Assembly: GCA_001510275.1 (NCBI GenBank)
Contig: LFEY01000002.1
Location: forward strand, 1 to 41,360
Direction of reading: 5' to 3'
DNA from: Thaumarchaeota archaeon casp-thauma3
GTDB taxonomy: Archaea > Thermoproteota > Nitrososphaeria > Nitrososphaerales > Nitrosopumilaceae
Length of the DNA stretch: 41,360 bases
Position numbers and translations under genes: made by a program. The notes beneath the pieces were generated by a model. It did no database searches. It saw nothing but the letters and a program-made list of their open reading frames with translations, and was not told the origin of the DNA. Shown here piece after piece: positions 15,917 through 23,453 of the stretch (within the stretch, counting starts at the first letter, position 1; each line of letters begins with the position of its first letter).

Positions 15917-17074
15917 ATGTCTTCTAATTCTCAAGATATACGACATTCCATTTTATCAAATTGGCATGAAATCCTCTCAAAATATGGGAATTTATTTTCT
16001 TCTGATTCAATTAGTGGCACCAGTCCACCGTCTGTCTTTGTAGGCTCTTATAATTATCCCAAAGTTTTTGTCGGCCCAATGGTACCTCCAATTCACGGGG
16101 ATACAAGTTTACTTGATAGTCCTGAAAGATGGAAAGGAAAATCCCTTGAAGAAATTGTGAATTTCAGATTAAATTTAGTTCGTGGAATACAAAAAATTTC
16201 AATTGATCAAACAGATGGACGATACATTGAAAACCTTCAAGAAGTTACAATGTCTTCAAAACCAACTGATTCTGATTTACTATTTGAAAAGGCACCATCC
16301 CCAAGTGTATCCCTTGATGATGAAAGTGCTCCTTTTGGTCCTATTGGTCAGATAAAATCTGCAAAATTTTCTGGAACTACTTCTGTAAAATCAATTGAAA
16401 AGGTATTTTATGATACGGATTTGAAAGCCCAAGATGCTGTTTTGAATTTATATAATTCTGGAATTGAGATTTCTAAAATTCAAAAATGTTTCAGTATTGG
16501 AATGTTGGGACAAAAAAGAAAACTTGTTCCAACTAGATGGAGTATAACTGCAACTGATGATATTATCTCTAAATCTTTGACAGATGAAATTTTAGATTAT
16601 GATTTAATTGATTCATGTAAAGTCTTTTCATATGGGCATTTGGGTAATGCCTTTTCTGTAGTTTTATTTCCTCATAGATGGATATATGAAATGATTGAGG
16701 CTTGGTATTCAAATGGAATACTAGGATTTGGATCTGATTGCGAAGATGCTCGTGGAATTCATCATCCTCCTGCCATAGCCGGGGTTTATTTCGCAGCCAA
16801 ATTGGGAGTGGTGGAATACTTGAGTAAAAAGAAAATCCAAGCAGGAGTTGTAATTCTTAGAGAAATTAGACCAGAATATGCTATTCCTGTCGGAGTATGG
16901 CAAATTCGTGAGGGCATTCGTGAGGCTATGAAGCAAAATCCTGTAACTGTTAATAATTTTGATCATGCTCTAATTTTAGCATCAGATAAAATGAGCATAA
17001 GTAAATCTGAATGGCTTTCACATGGAAAAATCTCAAAACTAATCAAGCAAAAAACACTGTCTGACTTCTTTTAG
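15917..17074 (+). CDS. Nre-family archaeal DNA repair protein with PIP box
   Basis: About 385 residues from the ATG at 15917; the frame is open upstream to a TTG/other codon, but the extra residues (MCHRQVNRLN) look unlike the family. Hallmarks: SPPSVFVGSYNYPKVFVGPM near the N terminus, PTDSDLLFEKAPSPS, IPTRWSIT-like LVPTRWSITATDD, and GSDCEDARGIHHPPAIAG. The last residues (QKTLSDFF) fit the Q-x-x-L-x-x-F-F PCNA-binding box, so it should work on the sliding clamp. Haloferax NreA/NreB act in DNA-damage repair; that role is extended by homology. The four-Cys N-terminal zinc finger found in some Nre proteins is not seen. Confidence 0.9.
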   Translation: MSSNSQDIRHSILSNWHEILSKYGNLFSSDSISGTSPPSVFVGSYNYPKVFVGPMVPPIHGDTSLLDSPERWKGKSLEEIVNFRLNLVRGIQKISIDQTDGRYIENLQEVTMSSKPTDSDLLFEKAPSPSVSLDDESAPFGPIGQIKSAKFSGTTSVKSIEKVFYDTDLKAQDAVLNLYNSGIEISKIQKCFSIGMLGQKRKLVPTRWSITATDDIISKSLTDEILDYDLIDSCKVFSYGHLGNAFSVVLFPHRWIYEMIEAWYSNGILGFGSDCEDARGIHHPPAIAGVYFAAKLGVVEYLSKKKIQAGVVILREIRPEYAIPVGVWQIREGIREAMKQNPVTVNNFDHALILASDKMSISKSEWLSHGKISKLIKQKTLSDFF

Positions 17075-17152
17075 ATTTTTTAGTATTGATATTCCTTGAT
17101 CTCTTCAAATAAAAGGGCATAAATCCTAGATTTTAAATAAAAAATTGAAAAG

Positions 17153-17908
17153 ATGACTAACGAAACTTCTGAAAAGATTTTTTCAAATTATGGGGTATAT
17201 GAGGTAAATGAAAACCTTGAACTTTCTTTTCCAAACACTGAGATTAAAATTGAACGAATAGGAAAAAATGTTTTTTCTTATTCTAGAAATGATTCTGAAT
17301 CTAACCTTGTTAAAAAAATAATTCCAACAAAATCTAATGATCTTACAATTGAGATATCTCCAATCAGACCATTGAATTATCCTGCGAGAAGAACAAGCTA
17401 TATGTATTTGGAATTTGAATCTCCTGTTTTCTTATCTGAAAATTCTGCTGCCACTGTTTTTGCTCGTTGTCCGATTGAAATTGGTGTATTTTTACTTCAT
17501 AATGAACACAAGAACCCCTTAGATTGGTTTACTTGTGATCCACTAAATTCAAGATTTGGTCTTTATGGTGCCCCTGACTCTGGAACTTTGTGTAAATATA
17601 GTTCATCTGAAATTGCTGAATCTTATGAGGATTCTATTCCGTTTTTTAATGCTGTTTTAGAAATAAATCTTAAAAATGAATTAGATAGCGGGCATTCTAT
17701 TTCTAAAGTGATTTTTCCAATATCTGATTATTCAGTCTATTACAAAAATTCAAAGGCAATAATTGATTCTGTTAATGCTATCATGAAGAAAAAAATTACT
17801 TTGGAAATCTTTGATGTTTCTTCAAAACCTATTCAAACGGATTGGGCTAAATCTCCAACATATGAGCATACTATAGATATTAAACGAATTGATATGGGTG
17901 TGGATTAA
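17153..17908 (+). CDS. DUF432-family protein, partner of the MscS channel
   Basis: 251 residues, all beta-strand-rich with no TM. Recognised as DUF432 by the stretch FANCPIEIGV-like FARCPIEIGVFLL, the FTCDPLNSRFGLYGAPDSGTL segment and the C-terminal TYEHTIDIKRIDMGV. DUF432 genes in archaea usually sit directly before a mechanosensitive channel gene; here the stop codon overlaps the MscS start (TAATG, 17906-17910). A regulatory or assembly role for the channel is inferred from this fixed neighbourhood. It carries no catalytic motif. Confidence 0.8.
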   Translation: MTNETSEKIFSNYGVYEVNENLELSFPNTEIKIERIGKNVFSYSRNDSESNLVKKIIPTKSNDLTIEISPIRPLNYPARRTSYMYLEFESPVFLSENSAATVFARCPIEIGVFLLHNEHKNPLDWFTCDPLNSRFGLYGAPDSGTLCKYSSSEIAESYEDSIPFFNAVLEINLKNELDSGHSISKVIFPISDYSVYYKNSKAIIDSVNAIMKKKITLEIFDVSSKPIQTDWAKSPTYEHTIDIKRIDMGVD

Positions 17909-18732
17909 TGGTTTTGGATTTTCTACAGAGTTTAAGTGAAATAGAACTTGTGGGCGGGTTGACCCTTCTTTCTTTATTGATTGGAGGAATAATTATGGTA
18001 GTTGGTATAACTCTCGCTAGAACTGTTAGATTACTTTTTACAAAGTACTATGCACCAAAATTATCCCAAGATACTGCAAAGAATTTTGGTAAACTAATCT
18101 ATTTTGGAATAATAATTATTTCATTTTTGGTGTTTACATCTTCTACAGGCGTTGATTTATCTGGGCTCATTGTTGCAGGTGGAATATTTGGAATTGTAAT
18201 TGGGTTTGCTACACAATCTGTTGTATCTAATTTAATTTCAGGAGTTTTCTTAATGCTAGAAAAGCCTGCCAAACAGGGTGATTCTATTGAACTTCCTAGT
18301 TTGAATATCTCTGGAACTTTATTGTATATTGGTACTTTCTCTGTTAAAATAAGGCAATTTGATGGAACAATTATTAGGGTTCCAAATGAATCTATTTTTA
18401 CTACTAATATTAGATCACTTACTTCAACACAAGTGAGGAGATCTGAATGTATTGTGGGAATTGCATACAAAGAAGATATAGATGCAGCTATCACTGTAAT
18501 CAGAAAAGAAATTCGTAAAACAATGTCCTATGTTTTAATGGTACCAAAACCTGAATTTCGGATAAAAGAATTAGCTGATTCAAGTGTAAATATTGAAATT
18601 TTAGTATGGCATCCTAGAGAAGATTGGGTGGAAGTATCTCCAAAATTGTTACAGGTTGTTAAAAAAGCACTTGATGATAACGGAATAGAAATACCATTCC
18701 CACAGCGCGTTATTTGGGAAGCAAAAGATTAG
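17908..18732 (+). CDS. mscS: MscS-type small-conductance mechanosensitive channel
   Basis: 274 residues. TM segments at about 17-37, 58-77 and the pore-lining TM3 at about 83-118 (GIVIGFATQSVVSNLISGVFLMLEKP), followed by the beta domain (GDSIELPSLNISGTLLYIG, RVPNESIFTTNIRS) and the alpha/beta C-terminal domain. This is the minimal three-TM MscS form, which releases solutes on hypo-osmotic shock. Its ATG uses the last A of the DUF432 stop, so translation is coupled. Confidence 0.95.
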   Translation: MVLDFLQSLSEIELVGGLTLLSLLIGGIIMVVGITLARTVRLLFTKYYAPKLSQDTAKNFGKLIYFGIIIISFLVFTSSTGVDLSGLIVAGGIFGIVIGFATQSVVSNLISGVFLMLEKPAKQGDSIELPSLNISGTLLYIGTFSVKIRQFDGTIIRVPNESIFTTNIRSLTSTQVRRSECIVGIAYKEDIDAAITVIRKEIRKTMSYVLMVPKPEFRIKELADSSVNIEILVWHPREDWVEVSPKLLQVVKKALDDNGIEIPFPQRVIWEAKD

Positions 18733-18733
18733 G

Positions 18734-19018
18734 CTAACTAATATTTACTATAACTTGATTTTTTTTAGCCATTCTTTTCTTAAGTAGACTGTACATTATC
18801 ATTCCAACATTAACAATTGAAACAATTTCAATCAAGTCTACCCCATACAAAAACCAATCAATTACTGGATGTATTCTTGATACAATTCCTGCTTCTAACA
18901 TAATATCTGCATTCCATATCATATGTGGAATTTGAATAAACTGTATAATCGCAATTATGATTATACTTCCTAGTATTTTGTTTTCATACCATTTCCAAAA
19001 TTTATTCCATGCATTCAT
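18734..19018 (-). CDS. Small two/three-TM membrane protein
   Basis: 94 residues. Hydrophobic segments at about 15-34 (ILGSIIIIAIIQFIQIPHMI), possibly 52-62, and 64-80 (IVSIVNVGMIMYSLL). It has an aromatic N terminus (MNAWNKFWKWYENK) and a basic C terminus (KKRMAKKNQ). It converges with the MscS gene with a 1-nt gap. No family recognised; a link to the channel is not shown. Confidence 0.55.
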   Translation of the reverse strand: MNAWNKFWKWYENKILGSIIIIAIIQFIQIPHMIWNADIMLEAGIVSRIHPVIDWFLYGVDLIEIVSIVNVGMIMYSLLKKRMAKKNQVIVNIS

Positions 19019-19367
19019 GTATTGTGATATTTTTTAATTCTATTAAACAGTGTGAAAATTAGATGCAACTAATTAGACTCTCCTAATTTTTTTAGGAACA
19101 AAAATCATTAGTGTATACTAATTAGTACAAACTAAGTTGTTATATTGCATGTTCATAAAATTACATTAAAATATTATTAAAGAGTAAGCAGTAACACAAC
19201 TTATTGGCTCGTATAATGATAGTTGAAGATTCTGTAGAGCTAGAAAATACTGAAAATTTAATTGGATTAAAATAAAATCATAATTCCCCAGTACCACTAT
19301 ATTTTTTAAAAAATACAATCACTTCAACTAATTAGTATAAACTATGTAGAAATTTTTTGTGATTAGT
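19019..19367. repeat. Intergenic region with CTAATTAG repeats
   Basis: The 8-nt palindrome CTAATTAG occurs three times (19069-19076, 19118-19125, 19328-19335). Around the last two the match extends to about 21 nt: ACTAATTAGTACAAACTAAG at 19117-19136 and the same with two changes at 19327-19346. A TCCTAA/TTAGGA hairpin (19081-19086 with 19092-19097) may be a terminator. Between the repeats is the small ORF at 19204. Paired near-identical sites about 210 nt apart suggest a protein-binding site or the ends of a small lost element. Confidence 0.45.
19204..19275 (+). pseudogene. Receiver-domain-like fragment (23 codons)
   Basis: From a TTG at 19204 the frame reads MARIMIVEDSVELEN and stops at 19273-19275. 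The first eleven residues match the first strand and acidic pocket of response-regulator receivers (MARILVVEDx). The rest of the domain is missing. It could be a decayed remnant of a response regulator, a micro-peptide, or chance. It lies between the two extended CTAATTAG repeats. Confidence 0.3.
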
Positions 19368-20009
19368 TTAATTTAATAATTCTTGATTATTTTTTTGAGT
19401 TTTTACAGAATAACAATCAGAACACAAAGCTTGACAATTATCTAGATTATTATTATTTTTATTCCCATCAAAGTAATCATATTTCCATTTTGTTGGTGGA
19501 GTGAAACATATATTGCATTTACCAAATTGTCTATCTTTTACTTGTTTTTTCTGAACACTGTTCCAACCTCGTCTTTGAAATACTATTAATTTTCTCTTCT
19601 TTGTACTGGCCCAAATAATACTGCCCACGATTCCAATTAAAACAAGTATAGTGATTTCAACAATTCCAGTTTGTTCATCATTAATGGTTATATCTTCTGT
19701 ATCTGAAATAATAATTATCTGTGAATCTAATTCAGTAATTTTTTCTGAATTCAAATCCGTTACTATCATTGATTCTAGTTTTAGAATTTGGTTAGATAGA
19801 ATATCTCTACATGTTTCATTTCCTTGATTGTCTATACCATGATAAGCATTTTTTGGACAATCTAATTCAAAATCCTGTTGACCATATGCTTCGATCATAA
19901 AGTATGAAAAAAAACTTGCTGCAAGTAATGTGACTCCCAAAATAATACCAATCTTATCTCTTCTCATCTGGGATTTCTCCGTGATTTTCTGCAGCTTTTT
20001 AAATTTCAT
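19368..20009 (-). CDS. Membrane protein with degenerate HNH-type zinc domain
   Basis: 213 residues. TM1 at about 20-39, an outside domain of about 75 residues with two cysteines (Cys51, Cys67), TM2 at about 115-135, then a basic cytoplasmic part (RRGWNSVQKKQVKDRQ) leading to an HNH-like domain: Cys165-x-x-Cys168, then YDYFDGNKNNNN, then Cys196-x-x-Cys199-Tyr. Normal members read DHIDGN and CxxCH; here both histidines are tyrosines. So the zinc knuckle is kept but the nuclease centre seems lost. The promoter carries three ACCAAT boxes (see 20033). A binding or sensor role is more likely than DNA cutting. Confidence 0.7.
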   Translation of the reverse strand: MKFKKLQKITEKSQMRRDKIGIILGVTLLAASFFSYFMIEAYGQQDFELDCPKNAYHGIDNQGNETCRDILSNQILKLESMIVTDLNSEKITELDSQIIIISDTEDITINDEQTGIVEITILVLIGIVGSIIWASTKKRKLIVFQRRGWNSVQKKQVKDRQFGKCNICFTPPTKWKYDYFDGNKNNNNLDNCQALCSDCYSVKTQKNNQELLN

Positions 20010-20032
20010 ATAAAATTGGCGATTATTCGCAA

Positions 20033-20070
20033 TAATTTATACTTATTGGTAATGATTGGTAATTATTGGT
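20033..20070 (-). promoter_or_regulatory. TATA box with three ACCAAT boxes spaced 10 bp
   Basis: On the minus strand the sequence before the gene starting at 20009 has TATAAAT at 20035-20041 and, directly upstream, three copies of ACCAAT (plus-strand ATTGGT at 20045-20050, 20055-20060 and 20065-20070). The period is exactly 10 bp, about one turn of the helix, so a protein would read all three on one face. TATA lies about 26-30 nt before the ATG, as for a leaderless transcript. An activator site next to the box is the natural reading. Confidence 0.65.
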
Positions 20071-20266
20071 TTTCAATACCTATAATTTTAACAGAATATG
20101 GACTAACTTAGTGTTGCTATCTATTGTTCAAATATTCTTAGATCTCTTCTGATCGTTATTTTACATTCATGTATACATATTATGATCATTTTTGAGTGAT
20201 TTTCCCTAAAAATTATTTAATTTTCTATATGCTGGGTGGGGTTGACAGATATGTCTGATGTTGAAT

Positions 20267-21133
20267 CTAAAGTGGAATGCTTTTTGATTTTGCCCACAGG
20301 GAACTAAATAATAATTTTTTAGAATAAATCATTGCAGTAGAATTTGTCCAAAATGCACTGACGTTTTCTTTTCCTGATTCATAATTCTTCATGTAAAATA
20401 ATACTTCATCATTATCTTTTACAACAAAACAGAGTTCCCCATTTATTGAAGCAGGTAGTTTTTTAACATTAGTTCTATCAATTTCATCAAATACGTATAG
20501 TGTTTTATCAGAAGAATTAGTTAATACCTCAAGTTTAACTGGGGATTTATCTAATTGCTCTAAAGTATTTGCTTGATAGAATTGCAAAAAGTCTTTTTCA
20601 CTTCCAATTATCAGGAATTCTTTTTTTGAGTTGATAATCATATCGTTAATTTTACTATGAATTTGGTTTTCACCTTGAAGTATTTGGAATCTAGATTCAG
20701 CAATCTTTTCTATCTTGTTATGGAATTCTGGTATATTATCCCATAATTGATTTAACTCTGATTTTTGGTTTTCTAATTTCTTTATGCGAGTTTTTTCTGT
20801 ATTAATTAATGAATGTACTGCATCAGTTAGTGACATTGCTGAAAATTGTATTGGATGTTGAAATGATGCTGAAACTATTCCTTTCTTCTGTAAGGCAGCC
20901 AAAATTTTGTATGTTTCAGTCCTTGGTAACTTTAAGACTTTGGAAATACCTGGTGCAGTTCTTGAACCATATTTTCCAAGAAAGATGTAGACCTTACATT
21001 GATTTGAGGTTAATCCAAAAGATGATAATTGAAGTTGAATCTTTTCAAGTGATTCTCTGTATTCATTTACAAAAGAATCTGTGTCATCTGTGAAAAGTGA
21101 AGCTTGTGATGAATGATTCTCTACTTTGCTCAT
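20267..21133 (-). CDS. TrmB-family transcription regulator
   Basis: 288 residues. N-terminal winged helix at about 35-105 of the TrmB type (GLTSNQCKVYIFLGKYGSRT, APGISKVLKLPRTETYKILA, ALQKKGIVSASFQHP), a dimerising coiled coil at about 110-145, then a C-terminal domain (KEFLIIGSEKDF, VFVVKDNDEVLFYM-like CFVVKDNDEVLFYM) as in TrmB proteins with a PLD-like sensing fold. TrmB regulators in archaea sense sugars or metabolites; the effector is unknown here. A GATCGATC palindrome overlaps its own start region (21136-21145), which suggests self-control. Confidence 0.85.
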   Translation of the reverse strand: MSKVENHSSQASLFTDDTDSFVNEYRESLEKIQLQLSSFGLTSNQCKVYIFLGKYGSRTAPGISKVLKLPRTETYKILAALQKKGIVSASFQHPIQFSAMSLTDAVHSLINTEKTRIKKLENQKSELNQLWDNIPEFHNKIEKIAESRFQILQGENQIHSKINDMIINSKKEFLIIGSEKDFLQFYQANTLEQLDKSPVKLEVLTNSSDKTLYVFDEIDRTNVKKLPASINGELCFVVKDNDEVLFYMKNYESGKENVSAFWTNSTAMIYSKKLLFSSLWAKSKSIPL

Positions 21134-21135
21134 AG

Positions 21136-21213
21136 TGATCGATCAATTTGAAGGCCCGATTTATCTACCGAGAGTGAAATATTTTTGATCGAATCTATCA
21201 GATAATCGATCGA
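21136..21213 (-). promoter_or_regulatory. GATCGA-rich control region of the TrmB gene
   Basis: Perfect palindrome TGATCGATCA at 21136-21145, two bases before the start codon (minus strand); a half-site TGATCGA at 21186-21192; and palindrome TCGATCGA at 21206-21213. A GATAAATC box lies between the first and second, at about 21148-21160. CG-containing sites are rare in this AT-rich sequence, so three within 80 nt are unlikely to be chance. Likely autoregulatory operators. Confidence 0.55.
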
Positions 21214-21348
21214 GCCTAAATTGTGCCTATTTTTAGATAAGAATGATTTTCAGCATTTATGCGTGAATTAATTCATGTGGTGCCTAGTGGTGTATCCATC
21301 AAAAATTACATACCCGTTCTCATATAGCAATTCGTATTTTCATGGATA

Positions 21349-22764
21349 ATGGAAGATGTTGAGTTTGAGACAAAAAAAGTATTTAAAAATTGGGATGATT
21401 GTGGCTTAGATGTTGAACTCTATAATCACGCAATTCGAGAAAAAATACACCAGCTTGAATCAAATATAAAAAAATCAAAATATGATGTAATAAATCGACT
21501 TGCTGAGCAACCTTATTCAGATAAAATAGAACAAGACATAAAATTTAATCAAAAACTTCAACATAGAATTATGGAATTAGAAAAAGAAAAAGAAAAACTT
21601 GAAATGCAAATACTTACAGATAAAAAAATTCATGAATTAGAAAAATCCAATATTGAACTCAAGGCTAAGTTGTCTGAAAAATCTACAACAGAATTAAAGT
21701 GGGAAGAAGAACAAAAATCTACTTTAGACCCATTTCAAGTCAAGGAATTAATACAAGAAAAACTTGTTCTATTTGAACTTAACGCAATCTTGGAGGAAAC
21801 AATTAATTCAGTAGAGAAGGAAAAATTTAAGCTTGAAATTAAAAACCAAACATCTGATAAATTACATGAATTAGAAAAATCAAATATTGAACTAAAAACA
21901 AAACTTGAAAATCATTCCGAGAATTTACGTGAGGCAAAACAAGAAAAATCACTACTTACAGAAAAAGTGGATTCAAGAGAAAAAACAAGTTTTTCTATGA
22001 TGAGAAAATATTATTTGACAATAGCTATTACAGGTTTAATTATTGGTGGGTTTGTTGCTGGTTTTACTTTTTATGAAAATAGTATTGAAAAAGATCCGAT
22101 AATGCTTATCGGAGAACATGCCAAATCAAAATACTTGGTACAAAACTTACGTGGTGATACACTAAAAACATGGTTCCCATGGATGCTTGTTGGAAATCAA
22201 GCTCTTCATGTAAATATTTTAGATAATAGTTTAGCAACTCCGGAAAGAATAGATGCAATTAAAAATGCTATTATCTCTGAAGAAATTTTAGATATTGATA
22301 ATGTACTTGTTCCCAAAGGTCCAAAGGGAACAACATCTACTTATTACAAAGGTTGGGTTGGGGCATTAAATATTGCTGCACAACAAAATACAGAATTGAA
22401 GATTCCAACAATTTTTGAAATTTCTAGTTCCAAGAAACCAATAGGCGACATAACTGTTGAATTATCTTCTCTTAGTGATCCTGATGGTTATTCAGGCTAC
22501 ACAAAATCAGTAGTAGACCAAGGCGAGATCTTAAAGAGTCATATCAAAATTTATGATGCAAATTCTCTTTCAACTGAACAACTATCGATTATATTCCTCC
22601 ATGAATTTGGTCATGCATTAGGCCTTGCACATTCATCTGCCCCTGATGATCTTATGTATCCAGTAATTGAGACCAATTTTCCATATGTCTCAGAATGTAT
22701 GGTCGATGCAATAACTGGATTATATGATGGAATAAAATCAAGTGAGGTAGAATGTCAAAATTAA
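21349..22764 (+). CDS. Membrane-anchored matrixin-like metalloprotease with cytoplasmic coiled coil
   Basis: 471 residues. Residues 1-215 are a Lys/Glu-rich coiled coil; a repeat inside it pairs about 77-110 with 155-188 (HELEKSNIELKAKL and HELEKSNIELKTKL). One TM at about 221-242 (YYLTIAITGLIIGGFVAGFT), then an outside domain ending in the metzincin zinc site HEFGHALGLAH (His418, Glu419, His422, His428) and a Met-turn (DLMYP, Met436). The type II layout puts the protease outside and the coiled coil inside. All zinc ligands are present, so it should be active. The response-regulator-like gene follows after 30 nt, probably co-transcribed. Confidence 0.85.
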   Translation: MEDVEFETKKVFKNWDDCGLDVELYNHAIREKIHQLESNIKKSKYDVINRLAEQPYSDKIEQDIKFNQKLQHRIMELEKEKEKLEMQILTDKKIHELEKSNIELKAKLSEKSTTELKWEEEQKSTLDPFQVKELIQEKLVLFELNAILEETINSVEKEKFKLEIKNQTSDKLHELEKSNIELKTKLENHSENLREAKQEKSLLTEKVDSREKTSFSMMRKYYLTIAITGLIIGGFVAGFTFYENSIEKDPIMLIGEHAKSKYLVQNLRGDTLKTWFPWMLVGNQALHVNILDNSLATPERIDAIKNAIISEEILDIDNVLVPKGPKGTTSTYYKGWVGALNIAAQQNTELKIPTIFEISSSKKPIGDITVELSSLSDPDGYSGYTKSVVDQGEILKSHIKIYDANSLSTEQLSIIFLHEFGHALGLAHSSAPDDLMYPVIETNFPYVSECMVDAITGLYDGIKSSEVECQN

Positions 22765-22794
22765 TAATCATCAATATGATGGGAGGTATCATAG

Positions 22795-23445
22795 ATGACA
22801 ATTAGAGCAGTTGTAGTTGACGATGATAAAGAAACCCTAAATCTATTTTGTGATTTATTGACAAGTCATAAAATCAAGATAGTTGGTAAGGGGTATAATG
22901 GTCAAGAAGCAGTATTTCTGTATCAAAAACTAAAACCTGATGTAATTTTTCTTGATGACTCTATGCCCGTTTATGGAGGAGTTGATGCATTACAAAAAAT
23001 AAAAGAACTAAACCCTAATGCTATTGTAATTATGATAATAGAGAAAATGAAATTAAATACAGAATTGATATTAAATAGATTGCATCCATCTGCGCTGTTT
23101 CATGAACCAATAGATATTGATGAGATAATTCAAAAAACTCATCAATTATGTTTGCCTGCAAAAGATGAATTAGAAAATATGCACAAAACAATGATTACAT
23201 TGACTTTGAAAAATACTTTATTAGAATTAGGAAATGATTCATTAGAAAAAGTAATCACAATGTTACACAAGGATCATAATATTTCATTAGATGATTGTTA
23301 TGATAATCCTGATGCCCTTAAGCAAGTATTACAAGATTTGTTTGGAGAGTCTTACAATGATATATTAAATTCAATTAAAGAAAATTTAAAAGAAATCTCT
23401 ACAAAGTCACATACTACAAATTTTATTAATGATCTAAATGCTTAA
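22795..23445 (+). CDS. Receiver-domain (response-regulator-like) protein with altered active site
   Basis: 216 residues. Receiver domain at 1-125: acidic pocket VVVDDDKE (Asp9-11), phospho-acceptor Asp54 in VIFLDDSMPVYGG. However the strand-4 Thr/Ser is not seen (IVIMIIEKM) and the invariant Lys is replaced in LFHEPIDIDEI, where KPI is expected. The C-terminal about 90 residues are helical with no HTH and no known output domain. The protein may bind partners without normal phosphotransfer. The gene lies 30 nt after the metalloprotease gene, next to a GGGAGG-type ribosome site (about 22780). Confidence 0.8.
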   Translation: MTIRAVVVDDDKETLNLFCDLLTSHKIKIVGKGYNGQEAVFLYQKLKPDVIFLDDSMPVYGGVDALQKIKELNPNAIVIMIIEKMKLNTELILNRLHPSALFHEPIDIDEIIQKTHQLCLPAKDELENMHKTMITLTLKNTLLELGNDSLEKVITMLHKDHNISLDDCYDNPDALKQVLQDLFGESYNDILNSIKENLKEISTKSHTTNFINDLNA

Positions 23446-23453
23446 ACTATTTT

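Noticed and set aside
20250-20306. 18-codon frame at the 3' end of the TrmB gene
   Set aside because: It overlaps the TrmB coding sequence on the other strand and has no motif.
21259-21327. 22-codon frame before the metalloprotease gene
   Set aside because: No promoter-like box at the expected distance and no motif; likely chance.
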